Counted from the first letter of the stretch, positions 41,423 to 52,333 are shown. The stretch is DNA of 64,000 bases from Lysinibacillus piscis (GCF_026012395.1 NZ_BRZA01000001.1:1054001-1118000), one strand, 5' to 3'. Translations and numbers: made by a program. Notes: generated by a model from the sequence alone, not told the origin.

Positions 41423-42465
41423 AATTCTTTTCCTCCTTTACGTGCTAAATAGAGGAAGAATGGTACGCCGATAAAAGCAATCAATGCTCCAATGGGTGTT
41501 TCATATGGTGGATTAATGATACGAGCCGTAAAATCAGCCAGCACAACTAATAATGCACCATATACTAATGAACAAGAAATAATCCAACGATAATCATGCC
41601 CAACTATGTATCTCGCCAAATGAGGAACAATTAGCCCAACAAAACCAACTGCACCTACAACAGAAACAGCAGCACCCGCTAATATTAAAACAATAATCAT
41701 GCCCCACACTTTAATCACGACTGTACGTTGACCAAGTCCAATAGCAAGCTCCTCACCCAAACTCAGTAATGTAATCGAACGTGACAATATCAGTGCACCA
41801 ATCATTGCCACAAGTATCCATGGCGTCAGGATTTGTAGATGACTCCACTTTGTACCTGAGACACCACCAGCATACCAAAAGGCTAAATCCTGTCCAATAC
41901 GATAATACAGTGCAATCCCTTCTCCTAATGCCCCTAAAAGCGCACTTACTGCTGCCCCTGCAAGCACTAAGCGCATAGGTGTCAAACCACCTTTAGCCAA
42001 TGAACCAACACCATAGACAATGACTACCCCTAATCCCGCTCCGACAAATGACCACATAATTAAATACATATATGACATTCCTGGAAAAAAGGCAAAGCAA
42101 ACAGCCAGCATAAATGCTGCTCCTGCATTTAATCCTAGCAAGCCTGAGTCTGCTAATGGGTTGCGTGTCATACCTTGCATAATGGAACCTGCCACTGCGA
42201 AGCATGCACCAACTAATGCTGCTCCTAGTACACGCGGCAAACGAATCTCACGAATAATTTGATGCTCCGTTAAATCCGATGAAAAATGAAAAACAGCCGT
42301 CCATACAGTACCTAATGAGATATTGGCAGCTCCAAAAGATATGGATAAACCGATAGCAAATAGTAAACCTACCACACCTAAAACGAGTGCTATAATAGCG
42401 CGTATGGGATGTGTTCGTCTTTTCAGCTCCTCTAATTGATTGAGTCCTTCAGCTGACGTAGCCAT
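41419..42465 (-). CDS. FecCD-family iron-siderophore ABC permease
   Basis: 348 residues, paralogue of the following permease, with QGMTRNPLADSGLLGLNAGA and GAVGFVGLIVPHLARYIVG. It has a longer charged N-terminus of about 25 residues and an AAGGAGG site before the ATG. The two permeases and the ATPase are contiguous, but no substrate-binding lipoprotein gene accompanies them. Confidence 0.92.
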   Translation of the reverse strand: MATSAEGLNQLEELKRRTHPIRAIIALVLGVVGLLFAIGLSISFGAANISLGTVWTAVFHFSSDLTEHQIIREIRLPRVLGAALVGACFAVAGSIMQGMTRNPLADSGLLGLNAGAAFMLAVCFAFFPGMSYMYLIMWSFVGAGLGVVIVYGVGSLAKGGLTPMRLVLAGAAVSALLGALGEGIALYYRIGQDLAFWYAGGVSGTKWSHLQILTPWILVAMIGALILSRSITLLSLGEELAIGLGQRTVVIKVWGMIIVLILAGAAVSVVGAVGFVGLIVPHLARYIVGHDYRWIISCSLVYGALLVVLADFTARIINPPYETPIGALIAFIGVPFFLYLARKGGKEL

Positions 42466-42514
42466 GTACTTCCTCCTTAAAACAAGATCCTTTTAAATTC
42501 TGTTAACGCTACTA

Positions 42515-43309
42515 CTATTTATCTCTTTCATATAATTGATAGGATAAACAAATAGGATTCGCACTATATGGACATATAGCCATTTCCGCATCGATATGAA
42601 AGACTGTTTGTAAATTTTCCTTTGTCATCACCTCATTAGGATGACCATTCACAATGAGCTGACCATTTTTCATCGCAATCATAAAATGAGAAAAACGAGA
42701 GGCATGATTTAAGTCATGTAAGACCATAACAATTGTCCGTCCTTCTTCTTTATTCAACTTTTGCAATAATAAAAGAACATCCAATTGGTGTGCTAAATCT
42801 AAATAAGTTGTTGGTTCATCTAAAACAAGAATATCTGTCCCTTGGGCTAAAGCCATTGCAATCCATACACGTTGACGTTGCCCTCCTGATAATGCTTCAA
42901 TCGGTCGATCGCTAAATTCTTTCAAACCTGTGACATCAATAGCCCAATGGATATATTCGTAATCCTCTTTACGCAATGTTCCAAAGCCTGTTTGATGCGG
43001 AAAACGACCATATGACACTAATTCAAAAACAGTTAACCCCCCTGGTGCTGTAGCTGTTTGTGGCAAAATCGCCATTCGTTTTGCTACTTCTTTTGTCTTC
43101 AATTGATGAATGGCTTTCCCATCTAAATAAACCGCACCTTCCTGTGTTTTTAGCACACGTGCTACAGCTTTTAATAAAGTCGATTTTCCACAGCCATTTG
43201 GACCAATAATTGTTGAAATTTGACCCTTTGGAATTGTTACACTTAAATCATCTACAATTAAAGTAGAAGAGTAGCCGATAGCAACATGTTCGATTTCAAG
43301 AACTGTCAT
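42515..43309 (-). CDS. Iron-siderophore ABC transporter ATPase (FecE-like)
   Basis: 264 residues. Walker A GPNGCGKST near 37-45, Q-loop LPQTATAPGG, signature LSGGQRQRVWIAMAL, Walker B ILVLDEPTTYLD and H-loop VLHDLNHASRF. It powers the FecCD pair. The start is ATG 43309, after AAAGGAG; the upstream ATG at 43339 would translate the ribosome site. Confidence 0.93.
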   Translation of the reverse strand: MTVLEIEHVAIGYSSTLIVDDLSVTIPKGQISTIIGPNGCGKSTLLKAVARVLKTQEGAVYLDGKAIHQLKTKEVAKRMAILPQTATAPGGLTVFELVSYGRFPHQTGFGTLRKEDYEYIHWAIDVTGLKEFSDRPIEALSGGQRQRVWIAMALAQGTDILVLDEPTTYLDLAHQLDVLLLLQKLNKEEGRTIVMVLHDLNHASRFSHFMIAMKNGQLIVNGHPNEVMTKENLQTVFHIDAEMAICPYSANPICLSYQLYERDK

Positions 43310-43349
43310 ATAAAATTTTCTCTCCTTTGTCATAAACAAGGCCTAAATA

Positions 43350-43378
43350 TTAAAGAAATGACATACATCATTTCTTCA
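43350..43378 (-). terminator. Weak terminator-like hairpin between exporter and FecE genes
   Basis: AAGAAATGA (minus strand, 43376-43368) and TCATTTCTTT (43361-43352) pair and run into TAATATTT. Probably partial, since no separate promoter for fecE is seen. Confidence 0.45.
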
Positions 43379-43391
43379 ATGATTAAATCTT

Positions 43392-45116
43392 CTATATTTG
43401 TAAGCCAAATTGTGCTGTATACAAGCCATAGTAAGCTTGTTTATTATCCATCAATTCATGATGTGTGCCTTCTTCAATAATTCCCTTTTTCGATACAACA
43501 ACGATACGATCAGCATCTTTAATGGTCGCTAAACGGTGCGCAATCACTAATGTCGTACGCCCAATCGACAGCTCATTTAATGCTTCTTGAATCGCCTTCT
43601 CTGTTTCAGTATCTAACGCTGATGTAGCCTCGTCCAAAATTAAAATTTTAGGATTTTTTAAGAAAATACGTGCAATCGATAAACGTTGTTTCTGGCCACC
43701 TGATAGCTTCACACCGCGCTCACCAATTAACGTATCCATCCCTTCTGGCAAAGCATGAATGACATCCTCTAACTGTGCACGTTTTGCCGCATACCAAATG
43801 TCTTCTTCACTTGCGTTTAAATCTCCGTAGGCAATATTTTCTCGAATCGTCCCATCAAACAAAAAGACATCTTGTTGGACAATTCCAATATGTGAGCGCA
43901 ATGAATGGAGCTTGAAATCCCGTATATCCATACCATCAATTTGGATAGCCCCCTCACTCACCTCATAAAATCGTGGTAAAAGACTACAAATAGTCGATTT
44001 TCCTGCTCCTGATGGTCCAACAAGTGCAACGGTTTCACCAGAACGAACTTTTAGATTAATATGATTTAGAGCACGTTTATCCTCCGTATAGCCAAACGAC
44101 ACATTACTAAATGTAATCGTTCCTTCAATTTCAGCAATTGCTTTTGCTGTTGGTTTATCAGCAATTTCAGGCTCTGTCTCAAGAAACTCAATATAACGTT
44201 TAAAGCCCGCCATACCTTTTGGATAACTTTCAATAAACATATTAATCTTATTAATAGGTCCTAAAAGAATGCCTGATAATAGGATAAATGCGATAAATTC
44301 ACCGTTCGATAAATGTCCATTTAAGACAAAATATGCCCCAACAAATAATGTGAATAATGATAGCACCTTCGTTAAAATACCTGAAATAGCTTCATTCCAT
44401 GCCATTACTCTATATGAGAACAGCTTTGTTGTACGGAATCGCTCATTATTAACTTTAAAGCGATTAATCTCATGCTCTTCATTTGTAAAAGCTTGTACGA
44501 CACGAATACCGCTCACATTATTTTCAACACGAGCATTAAAATCAGCAATATCTCCGAACATTTGACTAAATGCCTTTGACATCAGCTTGCCAAAAATAAT
44601 CGTTAAAATCAGAATAACAGGCACGAGTAAGAATATAAGCAGTGTAAAGGTTGGATCAATATAAAACATCACACCAAATGCTCCAATAATGGTCATCGCA
44701 GCGATAAAAATGTCTTCTGGACCATGATGAGCGAGCTCCCCAATATCCATTAAGTCATTCGTTAAACGTGACACAAGATGCCCTGTTTTATTATTGTCAA
44801 AGTAGCGGAATGATAACTTTTGTACATGGCTAAAAGATTCTTTACGCATATCTGTTTCAATATTAATTCCTAGCATATGCCCCCAATAGGAAACAACAAA
44901 ATGCATAATTGAATTTAGTATGTATAAACCGAATAACAGTGAACTCGCCATAATAATCCACTTTAATTCACCATCTGGCAATATATCGTCAATCACCTTA
45001 TTTAAGACAATGGGAAAAGCTAGCTCTATGAGTGCCACCAAAATTGCACAGGAAAAATCAAGTATAAATAACCCTTTGTACGGCTTGTAATATGAGAAAA
45101 AACGTTTTAAAAGCAC
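43392..45116 (-). CDS. ABC exporter (fused permease-ATPase, Sav1866 type)
   Basis: 574 residues: six membrane helices (to about residue 310), then the ATPase domain with Walker A LVGPSGAGKST, signature LSGGQKQRLSIAR, Walker B ILILDEATSALD and H-loop IAHRLAT. Family members export lipids, drugs, peptides or siderophores. A Fur box between promoter and start implies iron control, so siderophore-related export is plausible but unproven. GTG start with an AGGAGG site. It precedes the FecE/FecCD genes in the same direction by 82 bases. Confidence 0.9.
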   Translation of the reverse strand: MLLKRFFSYYKPYKGLFILDFSCAILVALIELAFPIVLNKVIDDILPDGELKWIIMASSLLFGLYILNSIMHFVVSYWGHMLGINIETDMRKESFSHVQKLSFRYFDNNKTGHLVSRLTNDLMDIGELAHHGPEDIFIAAMTIIGAFGVMFYIDPTFTLLIFLLVPVILILTIIFGKLMSKAFSQMFGDIADFNARVENNVSGIRVVQAFTNEEHEINRFKVNNERFRTTKLFSYRVMAWNEAISGILTKVLSLFTLFVGAYFVLNGHLSNGEFIAFILLSGILLGPINKINMFIESYPKGMAGFKRYIEFLETEPEIADKPTAKAIAEIEGTITFSNVSFGYTEDKRALNHINLKVRSGETVALVGPSGAGKSTICSLLPRFYEVSEGAIQIDGMDIRDFKLHSLRSHIGIVQQDVFLFDGTIRENIAYGDLNASEEDIWYAAKRAQLEDVIHALPEGMDTLIGERGVKLSGGQKQRLSIARIFLKNPKILILDEATSALDTETEKAIQEALNELSIGRTTLVIAHRLATIKDADRIVVVSKKGIIEEGTHHELMDNKQAYYGLYTAQFGLQI

Positions 45117-45145
45117 TGCGAAACCTCCTAATTCTATATATAATA

Positions 45146-45170
45146 ATTGATAATGATTATCATTATAAAT
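45146..45170. promoter_or_regulatory. Fur box
   Basis: GATAATGATTATCATTATA (45149-45167) differs by one base from the classical Fur consensus GATAATGATTATCATTATC. It lies just downstream of the exporter -10, ideal for iron-dependent repression. Confidence 0.92.
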
Positions 45171-45173
45171 TAA

Positions 45174-45202
45174 ACTATACTATAGCTACCTTTATCCAGC
45201 AA
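45174..45202 (-). promoter_or_regulatory. Promoter of the iron-responsive ABC operon
   Basis: Minus strand -35 TTGCTG (45197-45202), a 17-base spacer and -10 TATAGT (45174-45179), followed directly by the Fur box. Confidence 0.7.
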
Positions 45203-45290
45203 TACTTGTTTTTCTATACAAAATGCAATATCAGTAACACATATTTTAGCGACAAGCTTCAATGACCTTTGCGCTACCTGCTAACGCCAT

Positions 45291-45333
45291 AAAAAAACCA
45301 CCATCAACTAGTACTAGTCAATAGTGGTTTTAC
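45291..45333 (-). terminator. Terminator of rho
   Basis: A long stem (AAAACCACTATTGACTAGT against ACTAGTTGATGGTGGTTTT, with wobble pairs) followed by seven T on the minus strand. Confidence 0.92.
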
Positions 45334-45334
45334 A

Positions 45335-46618
45335 TTATAGTAAGCCTTTACCTTTAGTGGCTTTCTTCATATCTTCATTTAATTTCTCAAAGAATTCTTC
45401 GTTCGATTTTGTTGTACGTAATTTTTTTAAGAAACGTTCTGCAAAATCAGGCGCATCTGAAAATGTTTTACGAATAGCCCATAGTTTTTCAAGTTGCTCA
45501 GGTTCCAGCAGTAATTCTTCCTTCCGTGTTCCTGAACGACGTATATCTAACGCAGGGAAAATACGACGCTCTGCTAACTGACGATCTAGATGTAATTCTA
45601 AATTACCTGTCCCCTTAAACTCCTCATAAATGACTTCATCCATACGAGAACCTGTATCGACTAGCGCTGTTGCTAAAATCGTTAAACTACCGCCTTCTTC
45701 AATATTACGAGCTGAACCGAAGAAACGTTTAGGACGATGGAAAGCAGCAGGGTCAATCCCCCCTGATAATGTACGACCACTTGGTGGAATCACTAGGTTA
45801 TAGGCACGTGCTAAACGTGTAATAGAATCCATTAAAATAATAACGTCACGCTTATGCTCTACTAAACGACGTGCACGCTCTAATACAATTTCCGCTACTT
45901 TGACATGATTTTCTGGTACTTCATCAAACGTGGAACTCACCACATCTGCATTGACAGAGCGTTCAATATCCGTTACTTCTTCTGGGCGTTCATCGATTAA
46001 TAAAACAATAAGCTCCGCCTCAGGATAATTGGTCGTGATGGCATTTGCAATCTCTTTTAATAATGATGTTTTCCCTGCTTTTGGCGGTGCTACGATTAAA
46101 CCACGTTGCCCAAAGCCGACAGGTGCTACTAAATCCATAATACGTGTAGATAGATTACGCTGTGTCGTTTCAAGTTTAATTTGTCTATCAGGATATAAAG
46201 GTGTTAGTGCAGGGAAATGCACACGTTCTTTTGCAATTTCAGGGTCTTCCCCATTAACAGCGTCTACTTGTAATAAGCCATAGTAACGCTCATTTTCCTT
46301 TGGTGGGCGTACTTTACCGGATACTTTATCTCCATTACGAAGATCGAAGCGTCGGATTTGAGAGGCCGAAATATAAATATCTTCTTTACTTGGTGAATAG
46401 TTGATTGGTCGAAGGAAACCAAAGCCCTCTTGTGAGACAATTTCTAATACACCCTCCATAAAGAAGTAACCTTCTTGTTCAGAACGAGTTTTCAAAATGG
46501 CAAATATTAATTCTTTTTTTGTTAGCTTGCTATAATACGAAATTTTATATTGGCGTGCAAGAGCATATAACTCTTTTAACGTCATATTTTCTAATTGAGC
46601 GATTGTCAATGCAGACAT
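45335..46618 (-). CDS. rho: Transcription termination factor Rho
   Basis: 427 residues. N-terminal Rho helical domain ([30 protein letters not shown]), RNA-binding cold-shock domain ([21 protein letters not shown]), and RecA-type ATPase with Walker A APPKAGKT and Walker B VIILMDS. The start is ATG 46618, with GGAG 8 bases upstream; the longer frame adds 8 unsupported residues. Length equals B. subtilis Rho. Confidence 0.97.
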   Translation of the reverse strand: MSALTIAQLENMTLKELYALARQYKISYYSKLTKKELIFAILKTRSEQEGYFFMEGVLEIVSQEGFGFLRPINYSPSKEDIYISASQIRRFDLRNGDKVSGKVRPPKENERYYGLLQVDAVNGEDPEIAKERVHFPALTPLYPDRQIKLETTQRNLSTRIMDLVAPVGFGQRGLIVAPPKAGKTSLLKEIANAITTNYPEAELIVLLIDERPEEVTDIERSVNADVVSSTFDEVPENHVKVAEIVLERARRLVEHKRDVIILMDSITRLARAYNLVIPPSGRTLSGGIDPAAFHRPKRFFGSARNIEEGGSLTILATALVDTGSRMDEVIYEEFKGTGNLELHLDRQLAERRIFPALDIRRSGTRKEELLLEPEQLEKLWAIRKTFSDAPDFAERFLKKLRTTKSNEEFFEKLNEDMKKATKGKGLL

Positions 46619-46699
46619 ATGCATAACTCCAGTCTTTATCAAAATATAATATGTTTCTTAAGGGTAAGGAAATTTTGGTCAAAAGGTGAATTCAGTTAA

Positions 46700-46735
46700 G
46701 AAGAAGATACCTAGCACTGAAAAGCACTAGGTACA
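46700..46735 (-). terminator. Terminator of glpX
   Basis: TACCTAGTGC and GCACTAGGTA-type arms (46708-46733) form a hairpin followed by TCTTCTTCTT on the minus strand. Confidence 0.75.
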
Positions 46736-46753
46736 TTTTAGAAGAAAATCTGA

Positions 46754-47710
46754 TTAATAGCTAGGTTTTTTATCTAAAGCATGGCGTCCCTCTACAAAAC
46801 GAACTGTCCCTGATTTCGCACGCATAACAATTGAATGTGTTAATGCATAAGCTCCTTTGTATTGAACACCTTTTAATAATTCACAGTCTGTCACTGCTGT
46901 TGCTGCAAAAATAGCGTCGTCTCCTTTTACAAGGTCATCTAAATACAAGACTTTATTAATATCAATCCCCATTTGATGACAACGCTCTAATTGCTCTTCA
47001 TTCTCCGGTACTAACTTCGCTTGGAAGTCACCACCTAAACATTTTAACGCTACAGCAGAAATAACACCCTCTGGTGCACCACCTGTACCAAAGAGTATGT
47101 CAATACCTGTTTCATCGAAGGCTGTATTAATTGCAGCCCCAACATCTCCATCTTGAATAAATTTAATACGTGCACCTGCTTCTCGGATTTCATCTACAAT
47201 CGCTTGGTGACGTGGACGGTCTAACAATGTTGCCACAACATCTGAAATATCTTTATTTTTCGCCTTAGCTACTTGTAATAAATTGTAAGTAACAGACGCA
47301 TTAATATCTACTTTTCCAGCTGCTTCTGGACCAACCGCAATCTTTTCCATGTACATATCAGGCGCATTTAACAAATTACCTTTATCAGCAATGGCTAATA
47401 CCGTCATCGCTCCATTTGTACCTTTTGCCACAATATTTGTGCCTTCTAAAGGGTCAACTGCGATATCTACTTGTGGACCGCCATTGCGCAAACCTAGCTC
47501 TTCACCAATATAGAGCATTGGCGCTTCATCCATTTCTCCTTCACCAATTACAACTGTAGCATGCATAGGAATTGTATCGAACATGACACGCATTGCTGTT
47601 GTTGCTGCATCATCTGCTTCAATTTTCAACCCACGACCCATCCATTTTCCCGATGCAATCGCTGCTGCCTCTGTTACTCGAACTACTTCCATTGATAAAC
47701 TACGTTCCAT
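46754..47710 (-). CDS. glpX: Class II fructose-1,6-bisphosphatase
   Basis: 318 residues, GlpX/YwjI family, hydrolysing FBP in gluconeogenesis. Motifs: [27 protein letters not shown] and [11 protein letters not shown], which holds metal and phosphate contacts. Neighbours fbaA, transaldolase and murAB match B. subtilis order. Confidence 0.94.
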   Translation of the reverse strand: MERSLSMEVVRVTEAAAIASGKWMGRGLKIEADDAATTAMRVMFDTIPMHATVVIGEGEMDEAPMLYIGEELGLRNGGPQVDIAVDPLEGTNIVAKGTNGAMTVLAIADKGNLLNAPDMYMEKIAVGPEAAGKVDINASVTYNLLQVAKAKNKDISDVVATLLDRPRHQAIVDEIREAGARIKFIQDGDVGAAINTAFDETGIDILFGTGGAPEGVISAVALKCLGGDFQAKLVPENEEQLERCHQMGIDINKVLYLDDLVKGDDAIFAATAVTDCELLKGVQYKGAYALTHSIVMRAKSGTVRFVEGRHALDKKPSY

Positions 47711-47747
47711 TGTTATTTGCCCCCTATTGTCGGTTTAACCCATATGA

Positions 47748-47866
47748 ACAGGTTGTAAAAACCCATTGAGTGAAACGTCCAAGCAGTGAGGGATGAGGTC
47801 GGCTAAAAGCGCCTACATTAGCACATCTTGTGTGTCAAAACTCTCACTGATTGAAAGTTCACTTTA
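47748..47866. repeat. Dispersed hairpin element, longest copy
   Basis: About 119 bases between murAB and glpX. One end reads ACAGGTTGTAAAAACCC, the other TGATTGAAAGTTCACTTTAT. Internal dyads CAGTGAG/CTCACTG and GTGAA/TTCAC allow one long hairpin ending, on the minus strand, in GGGTTTTT. Related pieces lie at 18205, 24234 and 60401. Confidence 0.6.
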
Positions 47867-47947
47867 TATTTTGCGTATAAACCTTCAAATTACATTTACC
47901 CCTTATATACTCCAATTACTGTAGTGCTTACCTTGGCATCTATTATT

Positions 47948-49234
47948 TTATTCTTGTGTATCTACTGTACTAGCCATAGTTGTTTCACGTCGAATATCTG
48001 CGCCTAAATCACGTAGCTTTTCAATGAGTGCACTATAGCCACGCTCAATGTGATAGATTTCTTGAATTTCTGTTTCGCCTTCAGCTAAAAGCCCTGCTAA
48101 CACTAATGCCGCACCTGCTCGCAAATCTGTGGCAGTCACCGTAGAGCCTTCTAGCTTACTAGGTCCTGTAATCATTGCTGTATTGCCTTCCACACGTGCA
48201 TTTGCATTCATGCGACGAAGTTCATCAATATGTTTAAAGCGAGCTGTATAAATCGTATCTGTAACCTTCGACGAACCTGATGCTTGTGTCATTAATACAG
48301 AAAGTGGTTGTTGGATATCTGTTGGGAAGCCTGGATAGACTAGTGTCTTTACGTCCACTGCTTGCAATGTAGAAAGATCTGTTTTTGGTACAAAAATACT
48401 TTCTTCCCCAACTTCAATTTTCACACCCATTTCACGTAATTTCGCAATAATGGCTTCTAAGTGTAGTGGAATGACATTATCAATCGTGATGCCATCACCC
48501 ACAGCCGCAGCCATCACCATAAATGTAGCTGCTTCAATACGGTCTGGAATAATTGTATGTTCTGTTCCATGTAGCTCTTCTACGCCATCAATCCGAATCA
48601 CACTTGTACCTGCGCCTTTAATTTTTGCACCCATGTTAGTAAGAAGCGTTGCTACATCAATGATTTCTGGCTCTTTTGCTGCATTTTCAATGACTGTACG
48701 CCCCTTTGCTAATACAGCGGCTAACATAATGTTAATCGTTGCACCCACACTAGCAATATCAAGGTAAATTTTTGCACCAATTAATTCCTCTGCACGTAAA
48801 TAAATAGCACCATGCTCATTCGTAATTTTAGCACCTAATGCTTCAAAGCCTTTTATATGTTGGTCAATCGGACGAGGCCCTAAAAAACAACCACCTGGTA
48901 AGCCGATTACTGCTTTTTTGAAACGCCCCAGCATAGCCCCCATCAAATAATAGGAGGCACGTAGTTTTTTTACATTGCCATTCGGTAATGGTAAATCCAC
49001 CATCTGCGTCGGGTCAATGACCATTTTGCCATCTACAAATGTAACCTCTCCACCGATTTCCTCCAATAAAGCTTTTAATGTCCAAGCATCTGAAATTTCT
49101 GGTATTCCACCAATAGTCACTGGAGAGTTCGCCAAAATCGATGCTGGAATTAAGGCGACCGCACTATTTTTTGCACCACTAACTTTAATTGTACCTTGTA
49201 GACGATTTTCGCCTGTAATTTTGTAAACATCCAT
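47948..49234 (-). CDS. murAB: UDP-GlcNAc 1-carboxyvinyltransferase MurAB (MurZ)
   Basis: 428 residues, second MurA paralogue with active-site Cys116 in [12 protein letters not shown]. It has [23 protein letters not shown] and [11 protein letters not shown]. Same reaction as MurAA. Position between glpX and the transaldolase is that of B. subtilis murAB. The ATG has a GAGGAG site. Confidence 0.94.
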   Translation of the reverse strand: MDVYKITGENRLQGTIKVSGAKNSAVALIPASILANSPVTIGGIPEISDAWTLKALLEEIGGEVTFVDGKMVIDPTQMVDLPLPNGNVKKLRASYYLMGAMLGRFKKAVIGLPGGCFLGPRPIDQHIKGFEALGAKITNEHGAIYLRAEELIGAKIYLDIASVGATINIMLAAVLAKGRTVIENAAKEPEIIDVATLLTNMGAKIKGAGTSVIRIDGVEELHGTEHTIIPDRIEAATFMVMAAAVGDGITIDNVIPLHLEAIIAKLREMGVKIEVGEESIFVPKTDLSTLQAVDVKTLVYPGFPTDIQQPLSVLMTQASGSSKVTDTIYTARFKHIDELRRMNANARVEGNTAMITGPSKLEGSTVTATDLRAGAALVLAGLLAEGETEIQEIYHIERGYSALIEKLRDLGADIRRETTMASTVDTQE

Positions 49235-49285
49235 TTTGCGTTCTCCTCATGATTGGAAAATAATTTTCAAATTCCTGCTAAATCA

Positions 49286-49315
49286 GCTCATCACCATGGT
49301 TAAGGGGTGATGAGC
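49286..49315. repeat. Perfect 10-bp inverted repeat between tal and murAB
   Basis: GCTCATCACC (49286-49295) and GGTGATGAGC (49306-49315). A stable hairpin in the transcript but without a T run, so it may be a processing or stability element or a Rho-dependent end. Confidence 0.6.
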
Positions 49316-49392
49316 CGTTATGTTCATCTTTTATGATTAGTTATGCTTCATTTCTAGAGCGAGGTAAAATAAATAGATACTCTATATATTTA

Positions 49393-50043
49393 TTATTCGC
49401 CTTTTCTCTTATTCCAATCCGCTAAAAATCCTTCAATTCCTTTTTCCGTTAGTGGATGGTGGAAAAGTTGTTTTAATACTTTAAATGGCGTTGTTGAGAT
49501 ATGTGCTCCTGCAAGTGCTGCAGCCGTTACATGTTGTGGATGACGCACAGATGCTGCAATGATTTCTGTTTCGATATTATGAATTGTGAAAATATCAGCA
49601 ATCGTTTCAATTAGCTCTACACCATTTTGCCCGATATCATCTAGACGACCAATAAATGGTGATACATATGTAGCTCCTGCTCTAGCAGCCATTAATGCTT
49701 GGTTGGCACTAAAAATTAATGTTACATTTGTTTTAATACCTTTATTAGCAAAGAAACGGCATGCTTCTAGTCCAGCAGGTGTCATTGGTAATTTCACCGT
49801 AATATTTGGTGCAATTGCTGCTAGCTCTAAACCTTCTTTAATCATACCTTCTGCATCAAGGGCAATAACTTCACCACTTACAGAACCATCTACAAGTTCA
49901 GCAATTTCGCGAAGTCGATCATGGAAAGAAACATTTTCTTCTTTTGCTACTAATGATGGGTTAGTCGTTACACCTGATAAAATCCCCCACGCATGTGCTT
50001 CTTTAATCTCGTCATAGTTTGCTGTATCAATAAAAAATTTCAT
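49393..50043 (-). CDS. tal: Transaldolase (TalC/Fsa type)
   Basis: 216 residues, short transaldolase family. The Schiff-base Lys84 is in [15 protein letters not shown]; it starts [16 protein letters not shown] and has [11 protein letters not shown]. It transfers dihydroxyacetone units between sedoheptulose-7-P and glyceraldehyde-3-P; some relatives are fructose-6-P aldolases. It follows fbaA in the same direction. Confidence 0.93.
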   Translation of the reverse strand: MKFFIDTANYDEIKEAHAWGILSGVTTNPSLVAKEENVSFHDRLREIAELVDGSVSGEVIALDAEGMIKEGLELAAIAPNITVKLPMTPAGLEACRFFANKGIKTNVTLIFSANQALMAARAGATYVSPFIGRLDDIGQNGVELIETIADIFTIHNIETEIIAASVRHPQHVTAAALAGAHISTTPFKVLKQLFHHPLTEKGIEGFLADWNKRKGE

Positions 50044-50084
50044 TTTAATCGTCCACTCCTTCTATGTTTTGAAAATTATGATGT

Positions 50085-50125
50085 CAAAAACAAGAGAAGG
50101 TCGATTACATAATCAACACTTCTCT
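50085..50125 (-). terminator. Terminator of fbaA
   Basis: AGAGAAG/CTTCTCT arms with an inner paired region (50093-50124), followed by TGTTTTTG on the minus strand. Confidence 0.7.
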
Positions 50126-50172
50126 GTCCTCATTGTATTTAGCTTTAAATAAAAGTATCACCAAACGTAAAC

Positions 50173-51027
50173 TTATGCTTTGTTTGAGCTACCAAATTCG
50201 CGAATTTTACCAACTACTGTTTCTTTAATCGCTTCACGTGCTGGTCCAAGGAATTTACGTGGGTCATATACTTTTTTATCATTATCAAGAACTTCACGAA
50301 TTACTCGTGTTGCAGCAATTTGATTTTCAGTATTTACATTAATTTTTGCTGTACCTAATGAAATAGAACGTTGGATATCTTTTGTTGGGATACCAGTACC
50401 GCCATGTAGTACTAATGGAAGATCTGCTAATTTAGAGATTTCTTCCATCTCTTTGAAGCCTAAGTTTGGCTCACCTTGGTATGGACCATGAACAGAACCA
50501 AGTGCTGGCGCTAAGCAATCAATGTTTGTTAACTCCACCATTTTACGGCACTCTTCTGGGTCAGCGTACATAATGCCACCGATAACACCATCTTCGTCGC
50601 CGCCAACTGTTCCAAGTTCAGCTTCAACAGAAACACCTTTTGAATGTGCGTATTCTACCACTTTAGAAGTTGTTGCAATATTTTCTTCAAATGGATGATG
50701 TGACGCATCAATCATAACAGATGTAAAGCCAGCATCAATCGCCTCTTTACATTTTTCAAAGCTTGAGCCGTGATCAAGGTGGATAGCAACTGGCACTGTA
50801 ATACCATATGATTCCACTAAGCCTTTTACCATATGAACAACACTAATAAAGCCGCCCATATACTTACCAGCTCCTTCAGAAACACCTAAAATTACTGGAG
50901 ATTTTTCTTCTTCAGCTGCTTGTAAAATTGCTTGTGTCCATTCAAGGTTATTGATGTTGAATTGCCCAACTGCATAACCTTCTGCTTTTGCTTTAACTAA
51001 CATTTCTTTCATTGATACTAATGCCAT
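50173..51027 (-). CDS. fbaA: Class II fructose-bisphosphate aldolase
   Basis: 284 residues, zinc-dependent aldolase splitting FBP to DHAP and G3P. Catalytic Asp85 and zinc His86 are in IHLDHGSSF, with HGGTGI and the [12 protein letters not shown] segment. The start is ATG 51027, after GAGGAGGA; the longer frame covers that site. Confidence 0.96.
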   Translation of the reverse strand: MALVSMKEMLVKAKAEGYAVGQFNINNLEWTQAILQAAEEEKSPVILGVSEGAGKYMGGFISVVHMVKGLVESYGITVPVAIHLDHGSSFEKCKEAIDAGFTSVMIDASHHPFEENIATTSKVVEYAHSKGVSVEAELGTVGGDEDGVIGGIMYADPEECRKMVELTNIDCLAPALGSVHGPYQGEPNLGFKEMEEISKLADLPLVLHGGTGIPTKDIQRSISLGTAKINVNTENQIAATRVIREVLDNDKKVYDPRKFLGPAREAIKETVVGKIREFGSSNKA

Positions 51028-51066
51028 ACTAAAAATCCTCCTCATCGGACTATTTTTGATACTTCA

Positions 51067-51094
51067 AATATACCCTAATCATAACAAAAATCAA
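51067..51094 (-). promoter_or_regulatory. Candidate fbaA promoter
   Basis: Minus strand -35 TTGATT (51089-51094), a 16-base spacer and -10 TATATT (51067-51072). The -35 overlaps the end of the spo0F terminator. Confidence 0.45.
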
Positions 51095-51120
51095 CACCTC
51101 TGAAAAGGGGTGTTGATTTT
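51086..51120 (-). terminator. Terminator of spo0F
   Basis: AATCAACACC and GGTGTTGATT arms followed by TTTTTG on the minus strand. Confidence 0.88.
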
Positions 51121-51163
51121 CTACCCAAAAGCATAGCATCAAAGCTTAATTTTAGTGATTTTT

Positions 51164-51523
51164 TCAACTTTGCAATATTTTATTTACTTCATCACGTACC
51201 TCAAAAATATCAAAGGGTTTTGTGAAATAGCGAATAGCCCCTAACTCGATTGCTTCTCGCACGATATCCAGCTCACCATACGCTGTCATCATTAAAACGG
51301 GCAGTTGTGCCCATTGCTGTTTTAAACGTCTTAAAATCTCAATGCCATCCATCCCTGGAATTTTCATGTCCAATAGCACACAATCTAAATTTTCTTCTTC
51401 GGCATATTTTAATGCCTCTATACCATTGGCTGCTAAATACGTGAGATATCCTTCTTTTTTCAAAACCTCGTGTAACAATAAACGAATTCCTTGCTGATCG
51501 TCAACAATTAATACTCGCTTCAC
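51164..51523 (-). CDS. spo0F: Sporulation phosphorelay response regulator Spo0F
   Basis: 119 residues, a lone receiver domain that passes phosphate from sensor kinases to Spo0B. Acidic D8 and D9, phosphorylated D52 (LLDMKIPGMDGIEIL), T80 and K102 are all present. The start is GTG 51523, preceded by AAGGGCGG; the longer TTG frame reads through that site. Between fbaA and ywjG as in B. subtilis. Confidence 0.95.
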   Translation of the reverse strand: MKRVLIVDDQQGIRLLLHEVLKKEGYLTYLAANGIEALKYAEEENLDCVLLDMKIPGMDGIEILRRLKQQWAQLPVLMMTAYGELDIVREAIELGAIRYFTKPFDIFEVRDEVNKILQS

Positions 51524-51808
51524 ATTGCATTCCGCCCTTTTCAATTATTATTTTTACATCTTTCTATCAATAATCATCATTTATGCATAAACGACAGGCA
51601 GATGAATACTTTTCACATCAATCCTCTATCTGATACGTCTGCTATTTATACGACGAAATTTTTCATTCCATTTAGAATAATTCAGATGTAAAAATTGCTA
51701 TAATATGTATTATTCTCTATATGACAACTTAATACCTTCTAAATTTTCAAATTATCTACTTTTGCTTTCTAAAGTGTCCACACATATAATATTGTTTGAG
51801 GTGGAAGC

Positions 51809-52333
51809 ATGTCAAAAATTCTAACAACACAATTAAGCGGGTTATTCCAAAGAATCGTTCAAAATGAAGAAGAAGCTATTGAAGAAACAGCACGATTGCT
51901 GGCACAAGCGGCTGTCGGAGAAGGTCATGTATACTTTGCATGTTTTGATGAAATGCAGGCTATTGAGTTAAATGCTTCTCAAGCCATTGAGCATTTTGCT
52001 AAATTGCGAATATGGACAAAAGATGCCAACATCACAGAGGCTGATCGTGTTTGTATTTTCACACGCAGTGCACATCATGAAGAAGCACTAACTTTTGCAC
52101 AAAAATTAAGTCAAAATTTTATTCCATTTGCGGCCGTTGCTAGTGAGATTGCTGATGAAGAAAATCCGCTTGCTGATTTAGCATATACTTATATTTCTAC
52201 ACGTGTACGTGGCGGGCTATTACCTAATGAGCAAGGTGAGCGTATCGTCGTACCACATACAATCGCTGCCTTATTTATTTATGAGGCAATCAAAATAAGT
52301 TATGACGAAATGCTACAACCTGAAGATGAATAG
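51809..52333 (+). CDS. ywjG: DUF2529/YwjG protein, SIS-like
   Basis: 174 residues, soluble, of the DUF2529 family. It resembles a SIS (sugar isomerase-like) fold but has no proven activity. It has GEGHVYFACFDEM and a conserved end TRVRGGLLPNEQGERIVVPHTIAALF. Starts with a TGAGGTGGAAGC ribosome site. It is divergent from spo0F and convergent with pyrG. A plus-strand -10 TATAAT lies about 110 bases upstream. Confidence 0.85.
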   Translation: MSKILTTQLSGLFQRIVQNEEEAIEETARLLAQAAVGEGHVYFACFDEMQAIELNASQAIEHFAKLRIWTKDANITEADRVCIFTRSAHHEEALTFAQKLSQNFIPFAAVASEIADEENPLADLAYTYISTRVRGGLLPNEQGERIVVPHTIAALFIYEAIKISYDEMLQPEDE

